DNA from: Caprimulgus europaeus
Lineage: Eukaryota; Chordata; Aves; Caprimulgiformes; Caprimulgidae
Direction: 5' to 3'
Assembly: GCA_907165065.1 (NCBI GenBank)
Contig: OU015550.1
Coordinates: 3,436,001-3,500,000 of the forward strand
DNA length: 64,000 bases
The notes under the pieces were generated by a model, which saw only the letters and a program-made list of their open reading frames with translations, was not told the DNA's origin and made no database searches. Position 1 is the first letter of the stretch, and each line of letters begins with the position of its first letter. Position numbers and translations under genes: made by a program. Positions 39,317 to 51,740 of this stretch are shown in pieces.

Positions 39317-40378
39317 CCGAGCCTGCACTGCCTGGGCAGACATCTCCATCAAGCACTGCTGCTTTTTCATTGCAATATAGTTGTTCTATTTAATTTTTTC
39401 CTTACCGTGGTTTATAACAAGCCAGGACACGTGTACCCAGACTGGGAGCTCTGTTACAGCCTTGCCTGGGGCTGGGAGATGCGGCTCCAGATTGAGCGGG
39501 CGTGCTCTCCCTGCAAGGGCAATATTTGCTCGAGCTGCTGTAGAAGCAGCTCCCTGGGGACAGCCCATCTCCTCCAGCGATGGAGCACGGCCCAGCTGCA
39601 TCGGCTGTTCCTCCTAACGTGGAGGATGTCCTCCCCTGAGCTGCTTCCTTACTTTCAGATCAAACCCCATTAGTTTTCCACCTCAGGGACATCGGTTTCT
39701 TCCCCCATCGCTCTTAGCAGTGGGTACCGTGCTGTAACTCAGCCCCTATGGAGGGGACACCAGCATGTGCTTTGTCCCAGTGTCTGAGTTGCCACATCTC
39801 ACTGTCCACCCTGTCCTGGGCTGATGCCAGAGGTGAGAAGCCAGCTTTGGGATCACCGGGATGCCCATGTGGAGGGCAGCACATGGGGAATGGAGAATCC
39901 AGCCCAGGCTTTGCAGGGTGAAGCTGGTGGGATCTGGGGAGCAATTCAGTTTGGTGTCTGATGATGCAATAAAAAACGGGACAGGTCATAGATGCACCAG
40001 GGACACACTGGGAGAGGTGGAACAGGCGTGATGGGAAAGGGCAAAGTCTGGATCCTGAGAATACCTATCTTTAGCAGCAGTATGTGGTAGCAGAGGTGAT
40101 AACAAAGCTTGGAAGAGCCAGTGTGAAGCTGCTAGGGAAGGGCACAAGGAAGGCAGGGAAAGCCCAGCTGGGGGGTCAGCAGGGTGAGGGAGGGGGCTGG
40201 CAGCCCTGGGGGGTGTGAGAAGGGAGCTGGGTTCCAACTGGGGTGATTTGGGGATAAGCAGTAGGCTTTGCCCTTGATAAAGGGCTGGTCGCACCGTGGG
40301 AGGTTGTGTGGGGAGCGGAGCTGGTGATGCTGTGCAGAGACCTTGGGGCTGGTAGGATGCTCCTTTGGGCTTTCACAG

Positions 40379-40843
40379 CATCACAGAATGGTGGGGTTGG
40401 AAGGGACCTCAGGAGATCATCCAGTCCAACCCCCCTGCCAAAGCAGGTTCCCTACACCAGGTTGCACAGGAAAGTGTCCAGGTGGGTTTGAACATCTCCA
40501 GAGATGGAGACTCCACAGCCTCTCTGGGCAGCCTGTCCCAGGGCTCTGGCACCATCACAGTAAAGAAGTTTTTTCCTCATGTTTAAGTGGAACCTCCTGT
40601 GTTCCAGGTTGTGCCTGTTGCCCCTTGTCCTGTCACTGGACACCACTGAAAAGAGTCTGGTTGTGTCCTCTTGACACCCACCCTTTAGATATTGATCAGC
40701 ATTGATGAAGTCCCCTCTCAGCCTCCTCTTCTCCAGACTAAACAGCCCCAGCTCTCTCAGTCTTTCCTCATACAGGAGATGCTCCAGCCCCTCAATCATC
40801 TTTGTAGCCTCTGCTGTCCTCTCTCCAGAAGTTCCCTCACTTT
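40379..40843 (-). repeat. CR1 LINE fragment (3' UTR)
   Basis: About 465 bp. It begins CATCACAGAATGGTGGGG and carries GGTTGCACAGGAAAGTGTCC, CTCCTCTTCTCCAGACTAAA and CTCTCTCAGTCTTTCCTC. The first 220 bp nearly match the 55549 copy, so the two share a subfamily. Confidence 0.92.
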
Positions 40844-40989
40844 GGTAGAGACCCGTGCAGGAGACCCGCAAAGCTGGAGTTTGCTCCTTGTCCCTTCTGC
40901 TGAGCCAAGGCTCTTTCTGCAGTCCAGGGCTGGGCTTGAGTGTTTCTGGTCCAAGCTGAGCTCGGCTCCAGCAGTCGGTTTTAATTACA

Positions 40990-41082
40990 CGGTGCGCTCG
41001 GTGCCGTCCCCGCGGGCGGGGCTGGCGGCAGAGCCATCGCTCATCCCGCCCGGGTGAGCCGCGTCCCGCACGCGCCCGCTCT
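40990..41082. promoter_or_regulatory. Dense CpG cluster with an SP1-type GC box
   Basis: About 17 CpG dinucleotides in roughly 92 bp, with the GC box GGGCGGGGC at 41014-41022 and a donor-like CCGGGTGAGC near 41050-41059. It is too short for a formal CpG island but is the densest CpG spot I saw in the window. It could be an unannotated promoter or first exon; no coding frame supports either. Confidence 0.35.
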
Positions 41083-41123
41083 CATCTCCCTGCTTATTGC
41101 TGTAAATTATTGAAGTCAGAAAA

Positions 41124-41135
41124 GCTGACTCAGCA
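41124..41135. promoter_or_regulatory. Near-perfect MAF recognition element
   Basis: GCTGACTCAGCA matches 12 of the 13 bases of the palindromic T-MARE (TGCTGACTCAGCA) bound by large MAF proteins and NRL, or by AP-1 through its TGACTCA core. It sits about 45 bp past the CpG cluster. Whether it acts on RH2, 11 kb away, is unknown. Confidence 0.4.
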
Positions 41136-41874
41136 ACGGAGACTGGAGGAAATTTTTACACATCCATCAAAGCGACAAGTCCCACTCCTGTCTGTGTTTA
41201 TTGCTGCTTGTGTCACCTCGTGGTGGGCTCATCTCTGGGCTGAGAGCGGCAGCGGCGGCTGCACGAGTGACTTGTGTCAACTTGATGCATGGATCCAGCT
41301 TTGCAGCGGGCATCAGCCCACGCTGTGCCTTTGGGATGTGGGGTGGGATGGGTCCAGAGTGGTGGTGACAGCCTGGTGTGCCAGGGCCAGGAGCATGGGA
41401 TGAGCTGGAGGGGGGAGCTCAGCAGTGGGGTGTTGCAGCTGAGTGGGGAGAAGGGGTAAAATTGAGTATTATTTCTGCAAGAAGAGAAGAAAGCCTTGGT
41501 CTGCAGGGGGAGGTCTCTGATGGAGACCCCCAGCAGGGCTTGATTTGGGGGTGATTGTGCCCTGGGACTGCTGAGAGCTCAGGAGCCAGGATTGGAACTG
41601 CCCAGTGCATTGGAAAAATCAGTTCTCTTGACCCAGCTGCAAAAAGTCTCTTGTTGTCTTGTGGAAACGTGGCTTGTCCCCAGCACCACGGCGGTGCTGC
41701 CCTGTGCCAGTCCCATCCTGGCACCCACCCACGTGTTCCCATCATGGAAGTGCCATCCTCTGGGGATGTGATGGCTGAGTGTCCTGGGGGTTGAGGGATC
41801 CCAGGGAGGGAAAAGTTTTGTTTGTGTGTTGGTTCCACTTTAATGGATGGAAGCAGCGTGGGGACCTGCTAACG

Positions 41875-42010
41875 AAGTGATGGATTGTGGCCAACTTGTG
41901 TTACACGGGGCTTGTGGATACTTAATTACCTTGAGAAGCTGGAACGCAATGAATACTTCATAAAGCAAAAGCCAACGATGAATTATTCATTATCCATTTA
42001 TCAGGGGGAG
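41875..42010. other. AT-rich block resembling a conserved non-coding element
   Basis: GATACTTAATTACCTTG, CAATGAATACTTCATAAAG and GATGAATTATTCATTATCC, with internal near-palindromes typical of homeodomain sites. Confidence 0.3.
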
Positions 42011-42632
42011 CCATGATAAACCTCTGGGACAGGCTTTGAGTGTGGGCTCCCCCTTCCAGGGAGGGATTTTGGAGGAACCTGTTGCCTAAAGCATCACTCA
42101 CTTTGAGCATGAGCTGAGCCACAGGAAACCCCTGAAAAATTCAGCAAAGGGCTGGGGAAGGGGGTTTGGAGACACAGTGAAGGAGTGGGGGTCAGTCATC
42201 TCCCTGCAAGGGGAGAGCAGAGCTTGTTGTCTGCAGCAAAATACTGTGTGTTACTCAAAAGGATGGGCCCTGTCCCCCCACCAACTTGAATCCAAGGTGG
42301 CAGCTTGGCTGCTGTGGGAGTACCCAAGGATGCCCCACTCCCCACCATCCTGGTTTGTAGCTGGGTCAGATCTGGTTTCTTTTCAGCAGATGGAACAGCA
42401 CTGGGGTTTGGGGTCAGTTGGGATTTGTTAGGAGAACAGCATTGATAACACACCGATGTTTGCATTTTGTCATTGGAAGTTGAAGGACTCTGCGTTTTGC
42501 TGGTCTGCAAGCGCAAGATCTTGGGCGGGTAAGAAATATTTAAATTAATAAGCTAAATTGGTATTTGGCTCTTCCAAGGGGCTGTTCCATCTCCTGTCCC
42601 CCATGGGCAGGAGATCCATGAGGGGCTCTTCC

Positions 42633-42673
42633 TCTCTGGCTCTCTCTGGCTCTCGCTCGGGCTCTGGCTCTCC
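42633..42673. repeat. Degenerate (TCTCTGGC)n repeat
   Basis: Imperfect units of CTCTGGCT/CTCGGGCT, GC-rich. Confidence 0.6.
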
Positions 42674-44028
42674 CGGGATTGCGGTTTCGGGTCGGGATTG
42701 TCGCTGCTCCGGGATCGTTCTCTGGGAACGGGCTGGGCTTGGTCAGTGGGTGGTGAGCAATGGCACTGGGGGTCACTCATTTCCATATTTTATTACTATT
42801 GTCTTCATTTTTATTTTAATATCAGTATTATTTTAAGTTCTTTTATTTCAATTATGAAATTGTTCTTATCTCACCCTCTGCGTCTCCCTACCCTTGCCCC
42901 CTACTTGTCTCTCCTATCCCCTGGGATGGGGAGTGAGCGAGCAGCTGGGTTTGGCTGCAGCCCAGTGAAACCACCACACCAGCTCCAGGGATGAGGCAGA
43001 CCAGGAGCCGAGCACCAGGAACAGAGACATTTCTCTGCACCCAGGTGGCTCATTCACTCCACACGTCCTAACCAGGGAGAAATGAAGATCCATCACCAAC
43101 TCTGAATCACACTTACGGGGACAAACCTGGGGAAAAGGAGCCCTGGTGGAAAATGCAGGTGATGGGTAAAACAAAGGACTGGATGATCTGTAAATAACGA
43201 CTTGGAGTGGTGGCTCGTGTGGCTGGATGTCACCTGCGTGGGGACCAGGCTGTCGCATCTCTGCTGCTGCAAGAAACAGGCTTTGCTGCCATCTACCTCT
43301 CCCGGGCTTCCCGGCAGCCGGCCCCGCTGCCGTGGGGAGGTTGGGTGTCCCATGGGCTGCTGCTGTGCACCGTGGGCTGCTGGCAAGGCTTGGGGCTGCC
43401 CTGCTCCTCTTGGGAATCCCAAATCATCCTGCCCTGAGACTGAGATGGTGCTGGGAGGTTTGCAGGAGGAGCACTTTGGTTTCTCATCTCCATCCCTCTG
43501 TTTTGGTCAGCGGTGGCTCTTGCACCCATGGTCTTCCTCTGCCACCAGCCCAGTGGTTGCTCACTCCCCTCCAGCTCAGGGTGTAAGTGCCTCCCTGAGC
43601 TCTGTGCCTCGGGAGGGTTTCATGGGGGAGAAAGGGCAAAAATAGGGGGAAAACATCCCCTGGAGATCTCATTTCATCAAGCATCGACTGCAAAAATGTC
43701 ATGTCCTCCCAGGGTGGCCTCCAAGGGCACCAGGCTGTGCCAGGCATGTTTCGGGGTGGCTCTTCACTGAGAACCAGCATCATCCAAAGTGAGACCTGGC
43801 TTTGCTCGAGCCCTACCAGCATATCCTGGGCACTTATCTCCTCCTGCTTCCCATTTAATACATTTTTTTGGCACAGGCAGGGCACCCCATGCTGCACATG
43901 GGCATTGCACAGCTGGCAGGACACATCTGGGTGGGATATTCCCATAAAATCCCTGGCTAAGCCTCCTCCCTGCTGTGTCTGATCCTGCTGGATGGAGATG
44001 CAGCAGTGATGGAATGTCCTGGTCACTT

Positions 44029-44205
44029 CATCGAACCCCAGACTGGTTTGGTTTGGGAGGGGCCTCAAAGCTCACCCAGTTCCAACCCCCCTGCCAGCAG
44101 CAGGGACACCTTCCACTAGACCAGGTTGCTCAAAGCCTCATCCAACCTGGCCCAGAACACTTCCAGGGAGGACCAAGCACAGCTTCCTTGGGCAACCTGT
44201 TCCAA
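44029..44205 (-). repeat. CR1 LINE fragment (3' end)
   Basis: CATCGAACCCCAGACTGG followed by the GCCAGCAGCAGGGACACC and GACCAGGTTGCTCAAAGCC blocks. About 177 bp, same subfamily as 12481 and 25639. Confidence 0.92.
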
Positions 44206-47200
44206 ACTTCCCTCCCATGGCATCAGCTCTGCTGCTGCATCTTAGTGCTTCTCCAGCCCGAAGCTGATGGCAGTGCCCACTTCAGCCCATCCCTCTCCTT
44301 TTTGTGCTCAATTTGTAGTTTTGTGTTATCCCCCCCAAAATCTGTGCTCCTGCTAATGTTCTCCAGACCTTAAAGAATGTTTAACCACCTGTTAAATTAT
44401 TTATCCCTCTGAGGTTCTGTGCACTTGGGGCAGCTCACAGGCCTCCTGGAGAATTAACTAGAGCCATAAATCAAAGAGACATTTGAGAAATTTCCCATTG
44501 CTGGTGCTGGTGGCAGCCTGGCCCCTGAAATGCCACTTGCAGGTTGGGAGCCAGGTGCTGCCACTTGCTGCGATTAACTTGTTGAGGAGCTTGTTAAATT
44601 TAGAAGTTAAATAGACTCCAGGAAACGGGTGAGACACATCAAGTGCTGGCTCTGGGGGAAATTGGGTGGCTGCCACCCCCTAATGCTCCTTTTTAAGGTG
44701 AGGTTTGTTGTTTTTGGTTTTTTTTTCAGGGTTTGCAAAGCACTGCCATCAATCCAGTTGTGAGGATGAAGGCAACCAAGGGTGGCTCATGGCTGTGACA
44801 GGGTGCTGTGCTCCAGGGGATGGGGACAGTGGGGCTGGGTGTGACTATGCCATGGGTGGGAGAGGGGACAGGGGGAGAGCAGCAGTGTCACTTGCATAAA
44901 GCACATGCCTGATGTGGAGGGAGTAGCCTGATCCCCCAGTGACTGTTGGTGATGCTGGGTGTGTAAAAAGCTGATGGATGGCTTTTACCTGCTGTCCTTC
45001 AGCTGGGGTAGGGATGGAGCAAGGTCTCTGCCATCCTGCTACAATGCTCAAGCCACTTGGGAAGACTGCCTGTGCTTCCAAGGGGTCTGGTGACCAATGT
45101 GCAGTGGGATTTTCCTTGTTTGATGAGTGAGCCTTGTCCTGGGTGTCCCCAACAGCTTCAGGAAAGGGTTGGGAGGTGCAGGGAGGAGAAACCCAGCAAG
45201 GGATCAGGCTGCTGGCTTCGGGGTTTGTTTTCCCTCATGCACTGGAGCTGAGCTGAGGGTGGGAATTCAGGTGGTCTCAGCAGGGTGGATTTTTGTGTTG
45301 GGTGTTGCACAGGTTGTTTTTGGACACGTGCTGCAGCAGCAGCTCAGCCAGGTTGGAGCGAGGCAGCAGCCCTGCTCAGGCACACAGGCAAAAGCTGTGC
45401 AGTAAGGCAAGGCAGGGGATAAATCCTGGCTCTCTGATGTCTCTTTACAGCAGAATATGGAGTGAAATGTGTTGAGGAGTCACCTCTGGGCAGGGCTGCT
45501 CGGTGAACAAGCTGTGACATCCTGGGCAGGGAGCTCTGGGTGGCAGAGATGCGACGGCACCCGCAGAGCTGCGCCGATGCCAAGAGACACTCATGGGATC
45601 TCCTCTGCAAGGACATTCCCATCCTGCTGAAGATGATACGGATTGCCCTGTGCCCTGGGGTCTCCAGCTCACATTGTGTGGCTTCTGGATTTGATGTCTC
45701 TCTTTGTGGGCTTTACATTGCCTGAATGCTATTGCTTGTGTTGTGGGTGTGAGTTGGGGGCATCTTTCCTCTCCTGCTCCCTGTCCCCAGCAGAAGGGAG
45801 ATAGGTGGGAGCTCAGAGCTCTCTGGGTTTGCAGGAGAGGCTGCTTGGGCTGCAGTGCTACCAAGACACCAGCCCCTGCCACCCCAGCCGTGCCGGTGTG
45901 AGCTCTCCATGTCCTCTCTGGGTGGGTGTGGGGTCTCCATTTGTAGCCCCTACCTCAACAGTGCCTTTTCCTTTGGGTCCCTTGATTTCTCTCCATGCTG
46001 GAAGCCTTCTGCAGGGGTGGCAAACAGGCGTTTCACTCTTCCTGAGACATCACAACTTCCTCTGCCATCAGTGTTTTCCCAGCAGCAGCTGCCTGTATCA
46101 CTTCTGCTCCCAAGCAGAAAGAACCTGCCTCAGTAGACCATGTTTGGTGCTGACCACAGCACAAATCACTTCTGTGATGGCTTCCCCTTTGCCATCAAAC
46201 CCTCCTGTCCCCCCTAAATTATCTCAGTGAGATTTTAAGCATGGGTTGTCCTTATTCCCTTCCTGCATCAAATCTCAGTGCTACCCCAAGGTGCACGGTG
46301 GTGCCTGGGACAAGCCCAGCTGCACCCACAGCACCCTGGGGACTGGAACCCTCAGGACCAGAGCAAGGTGTCCAAAGAGAGGACAGGAGCTGCTGCCATG
46401 CAGCCAGACAAGCCCCAACCCCACCTTCCCTAATACATTAATTAGTCTCCCCATGTGATGATACAAAGCTGCAGACAGACCCCAGAGAGGGGATTTCTCC
46501 CCCCTCACGCTGCTCCCAGTCTTTTGCAGCCTGCCTGGCTTGGTCCTGCTGTTTATTCCCCATAAAAATGAGAATTTGGGTTTATCACATCTGCCTGGCA
46601 GGCAGCAAGCCACTGAGCAAGAGAGAAGGAGCTTGCAGCAGCCAGCTGGAGAGAGCTGGGAGAAAGTGCTAGGTAATAGAGGTATTTATTAAAGGAAGGA
46701 GGAAATTTATATGCTATTCCTGCTTCTTCAGCTCTCAGCCATCGCCAAGGGGAGAGGAGGAGTGGGCAGCTTGTGCAGGAAATAGCCAGAAGTCTGTTTT
46801 CTGCCCATTTGTCAGTCTGATGAACAAGAAAAATAGAGGCAGTCTTGATGAAGGAGAAATAGAGAGTCTGGAGGAGGCTGGTGCGTGTCTCTCCACGGCT
46901 GCTCACAGCCACGAGCAGCCCCAGGCTCATGGGGGAGCTGCCCTGGGCTGGGGGCTGGTGTCACTGTGAGGCTGGGGGCACCTGGAGCTCCCACCTTGGT
47001 GTCAGTGATCTGTGAATGGGAACCCAGGGAGAGGGTAGAGGTGAGGAGGGGATGGATGGGGTGGGGAGGAGATGGGAGAAGAGGAGCAGTAAGGGGCTCT
47101 GGAAGGGACAGGCTGGAGGAGATCCCTGTTAGTGGGATGGGGACAGTCTCAGTGTCCAGATCCATCACCACAATCCATGCATCTCCCCTTAGCAAAGTCC

Positions 47201-48640
47201 CTCCCACCTGTTAGTTTATCTAAATTACTTGGCATCTACCAGGGAAGAGCACTAGGGAGTAAGAAAAACCTACCAAGTATTAAGTGCTAATAATTCCCTA
47301 CTTTTATTTGCAGTTATCCACCTACATGAAAGAGGTTGAGGTTTTTGCTGACACTTCCTTGCTGGGAATTGAATGCTGCCTGAATCATCCAGCCAGGGCC
47401 ATTTGTTCATAAAAGGAAGGAATTGCTGTTTGAATCTTTTTATTGCTGCTAACGTGGCACAGGCAGCTGGGATGGATTTGGGGAGCCTTTGCACAAGCTG
47501 GGGATGTCCATGCTGGGAAGTGACATGAATATGGGTGCTTATGCACCCTTCCAAAGGGTGCAAACACTGCTTGGGTCCCCCTGGGTTCAGCTTCATGGAG
47601 GAGAGGCTGTTGGCTGTGTAATATGCCCCTGGCATGTCCCCTGGCATTGGCAGGGGGAAATCCAAACCTCTCCCAAACTCTAATCCCAGCTCCTCCCCAT
47701 GGTACCCAGGTCCATGCACCCTGCAGAGGGGCTCGGGTGGGATTTGGACCCCCTAGCCCTGTGAGTGTGATGGTACAGAGGGAAGAGGGGAGCTTTTTAA
47801 TCTTATCTTGTTGTTTCTAGAGCTGTCAGCATGGCTGGACAAGGAGATGCTTTTGCTTTGGCAGAGATAAATAGACAGAGCCAGACCCTCCGGCATCCCG
47901 CTGCCACTTCTGCGCTCAGATGTGATGAATATATCCCAGGAGAAACCCCAGAAAGCAATCTCTCAGCCCAAAAAGGGCCAGCCCCAGGGCAGGACGAGGG
48001 CTGTATGGCATGGCAGCGGGCCAGGACCCTGTCTCAAACTTTACAGCCTCACACCTCACTCCTGTCCCCGGGTTTTTTTTTTGGTGCAGGATCTGTGACC
48101 TGCAGCTGCAGGGGACACACGCAGCCATCAGGGGACAAGGGCCAAAGAACAGCCCCTTGTTGAGCTCTCCCTCCTCATCCCTGCGGATGTCTCCAAATTA
48201 GGGATGTTATTAACTACAAGCTGCTTTTCCCCTGACTGCTGCTTGCACAAACCATAACTGATTTAAAATGAATTGAGCCAATTACTGCAGTTTTCCTAAA
48301 ACAGATGATGGCAATACTTGGGTAAGGAGGAGCAATCCCAGCTGCAGCAGGGATAAGAGTTAAACACTGAAATGCCCTTTGGGCCTGAATTTCCAGCTGT
48401 CTCTGTTTCCTGGCTGAGTCTGGCTGCTTTTCTCAATTGCATGTGGATTTAGGTGATAGCAGCCAGGGACTGCTGAGCAACCTCAGGCCACCAGCCCTGG
48501 AGAAGGTGACAGTACCTGCTCTGTGTGCAATTATCTGCTCTGAATGAGTGATGCTGGCATGATCCTTGCTGATTGCAGGCAAGCAGTGCCTGAAAAAATC
48601 AATGTATTTAGGGAAAAGTGGAAAGAAAGAACTCCTGAAT

Positions 48641-48669
48641 AATTATTATTTTTTATTTTTTATTTTTTG
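48641..48669. repeat. (ATTTTTT)n-type tract
   Basis: AATTATTATT followed by A/T6 units. Confidence 0.75.
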
Positions 48670-48879
48670 TTTCAAGGGTGGGACCTTGGGGCTGGATTTG
48701 GGGATCTCCTGGTTCCTTGGGGATTCTCCATGTGGGAAAGGTGTGTGTTGTCCAAGGGTAGCTAAAGGGGAGCTCCTACCCCAGGGTATTGAACTAAATA
48801 TTTATTTTATAGATCTGCCAAACTGGTCTGCTGTGCCCAGATCTGATCTGAAGTTCATCAAACGTTAAAGAACAAATAA

Positions 48880-49430
48880 TTGTCTTTGTATGTCTTGTCC
48901 TTGTAATATGAGGAACTTTAGTGAAAAGGAAACATAATGAAGATGGATTAAAGCTTAACTGTGTGAAAATGAGCTAAGGAATCTTGAAGTCAGGTTCCCA
49001 TTTGTCTGCCTTTCCAAATCATGGAAAATATTGATTTACTTGCTGTGGCTCCTAGCCCTGGGTTTCCCTCTGCCAGGAGATGCCCCTGGACAGGATAGTC
49101 CCCTTCAATGCAGCCCACACAAAAGCTTTTAGAACTGAGATGAGATGAGCTGTTGCAAAATCAATTAGTGATAAAACCCTGTGGACAAAGTACACAATTG
49201 TATCATTTTATTATGTTGCCATCTAAGCAGTGAAATACAGATATCCACACATAAAACAACCTGAAATGCTGGGTCAGAAATCCAGGCTCCTGCTGCTTCC
49301 CTCTTTATCTCCTCTTAAGTGATCTATCTTCTGATTGCTTTTGTCAGCTTTCTAAATTTAATAACTGAACGAACCATCTTCTCCTATTGTTCGCATATAA
49401 ATAAGTGTTGGATCGATAAAGAACATCTTT
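48880..49430. other. AT-rich unique sequence
   Basis: AT-rich, non-repetitive, with CAATTAGTGATAAAACC, TAAATTTAATAACTG and CATATAAATAAGTG. No gene seen; could hold regulatory sequence downstream of RH2. Confidence 0.2.
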
Positions 49431-49727
49431 AAAAGCCCATGGATATGAAAAACGAGGGGAGCCTGGCCTGGTGGGCAGCTGCAAGAAAATGATGGCTTCA
49501 CACCTCTAAAAATCAGTGTTTAAAATAAGGAGAGGGGGGCACAATAAAGAAAATTCTTTCAATTGGGTGGTTTCTGCTACTGAAAGGTTGAATCAATGAG
49601 GTTTCAGCTTTTAGTTGCAGATTGCTGAGCTGCTGCTCTCCTTTCCTACCCTTATGGTTCTGGAGAAACCATGCTGCAACTTGGATGCTTTAATTTTTTT
49701 GCAGGAGTTTGTTCAAGAAGAGGTGAG

Positions 49728-49728
<1 letters not shown>

Positions 49729-49759
<31 letters not shown>

Positions 49760-49782
49760 CCATCATCATCAGCTGCTGCTGC
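49729..49782. repeat. (ATC)n followed by (GCT)n trinucleotide repeats
   Basis: About 14 ATC/ACC units (49729-49770), then four GCT units. In one frame this reads as poly-histidine, but nothing supports it being coding. Confidence 0.9.
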
Positions 49783-50282
49783 GGGGCCACCCCGGTGGAG
49801 AGGGGCTGGAGGCAGAAGCAGAGGGGTTGCTCTCTTGGGGTGGGTTTATCTTTTTATTCCCATCCACCCCAAATAAAGCAGCTTCTCCTTTGCATCATGG
49901 ATGACCTCAAGCTGCCTGCATCTCAGAGCATCACTGGCCAGCCCTGCTCAGGACCCTGCATGTGCACAGCCTGTCTGGGCAACATCCACCTGGAGAAGGT
50001 TCCTTGCAGCAGGTTGGATGCTCCAAGGAGCTAAGGCTGTTCCACTGGAGATAATTCCTCTCTGCAAAGCACCCCCGGGGCTGCAGGGGCAGGCTGGGTG
50101 CTCATCACCTCCATTGGCTTTGCAAATGGTGCTCACCTGGCTGCTGTGGTGTCACAGGTGGTGACACATCTGGAGTGGCAGCTGGATGCTGTGTGCAGGT
50201 GAGGGCAACTGGAATGTGTTGCTGTTGGCATTGCTGTTGGCATCTGGCACTGCCCAGCAAGCCGTGGGGCCAGGACGCTCTG

Positions 50283-50333
50283 TTCCATCCCTCTAGTGCC
50301 CATGGGAAATACATGGGCACTAGAGGGATGGAA
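50283..50333. repeat. Perfect 22-bp inverted repeat with a 7-nt loop
   Basis: The left arm (50283-50304) starts TTCCATCCC and ends GCCCATG. The right arm (50312-50333) is its exact reverse complement, and the loop is GGAAATA. Pairing continues imperfectly for a few more bases outward. It is either a template-switch inverted duplication or a small hairpin RNA locus. Confidence 0.9.
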
Positions 50334-51734
50334 TACAGTTGAGGCTGCAAAGCCTCAGCCCCCACTGAGGTGGTCCCCAGCTCTCTGGAGCTCCATGTTA
50401 GGAGGTCACAAGTTGCTGTTGTCCCCTCCAGTGTCTGCCACATCGTTGTGGATTCTTCCAGCATCACTGCACAGCAGCAAAAGGCGAGCAGTCCTCGCCT
50501 AGAACTGCAGCATTTGGAAAAAAAACAACCCAAAAGCCAGAATAAAAGCAGGAGAGGATCTGCAGCCACAGACCCAGCTCTCGTGGAGGGTTGTGTTCCC
50601 GTAACATATCGTGCTCAGAAGTCTGAGGGGTGAGACGAGCGATGCTGAGGAGGCTCCTGCACACACCGTGTGTTCAATCACTCACTAGGAAAAAAAAACC
50701 TCCGGTGCCTCCGCTCCTCTGCCTCCAAGAACAAAAGGAAATGGGCTTGGTGCTTTGTAGGCGAAGGAAAGGAGGCTCCTGAGACCCGGGGAGAGCGGCC
50801 ATGAATTATTCAGTGTAGCTGTTGGTGCAGGAATGGTGCTGAGACCTGCTCCCGTGGTGACCCCAGCAGGTCCCTGGCCAGGAGCTCTGAATTTGGATGG
50901 ACACGGGTGCAATTGTGAGGCAGGAGGGTGCCTGGGGAGCTGGGGCTGGGGGTGGCATCCTTCCCCCCTCCCCAGGGCTCGGCTGTGCCCATGGTTTGGA
51001 GCAAAAGGTGGTTTCTATTCCTGCATCCCCATCCCAGGGACAAGCCTTGGGCTTCCTGCTATTTTTGATTGCCTTGGACCAAAAAAAAGGGGGAAAAATG
51101 TCTTGAGAGGAGACTGAACGGGGAGGGTGGCGGAGGGCGAGAGCCCCGGCAGTGAATCCACTCGGGATGGCGCTGGGATCGCTCTCCAGCCGGCTCGGTG
51201 ACAAATTCCCTGACACAGGGAACAATTTTTCCCTGACTCTGCCAATTCTTTAACAACGCTGACTCGAAGGGCCCCGTAGGGAGGGGAACTTGAACTCTGC
51301 AAAAAGCTCTCTGCTGAAGCTTTATTTAAGGCTACATGGGGGATGCTTAAATATGAAAGGCTAAAAAAAAACCCTGGTAGCTGGTGGTGAGCTGGGCAGT
51401 GGTACGAGCCCTGTGCCCTGTCTGTGCCTCTTTTTGCCTCTAAACCCATTTGGTGCTCCAGCTAATGGGGTTGTCACCTTGCTGGGGACAGTCACTGCTC
51501 TGTGATCTAGGCTGGTCTAACTCACAGGTCCCCTTTCAAAACAGCTCTGGGCTTGCATCTCCCACAGCAGCATCGGATTTTCTCAGCTGGATGTTGGCTT
51601 CTTGTTAACACAACCCAAGAGAAAGGACAAGGACTGAGCATCTGTATTTTTCTCTGTGCTGCTTCTGTTTATTTCTTATTTTTTTTTAATCCCTACTTCT
51701 CGACCGTAGAAGCCTTTGTGTTGACACAATATTA

Positions 51735-51740
51735 TTTATT
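51735..51740 (-). terminator. Candidate RH2 poly(A) signal
   Basis: AATAAA on the minus strand, about 870 nt beyond the RH2 stop codon. It is the first canonical hexamer I noticed downstream; a second lies at 51668-51673. Nothing else confirms the 3' end. Confidence 0.25.

Larger units (their letters stand above)
29477..40378. other. No recognisable gene
   Basis: CR1 pieces at 30210, 36550 and 39059, a duplicated 18-mer at 33048, a small CpG-rich patch near 33470-33540, and an AT-rich block at 36950. No coding exon recognised. Confidence 0.55.

Noticed and set aside
49671..49904. Frame with a run of histidines
   Set aside because: The run is the ATC microsatellite read in one frame; no domain or splice context supports a protein.
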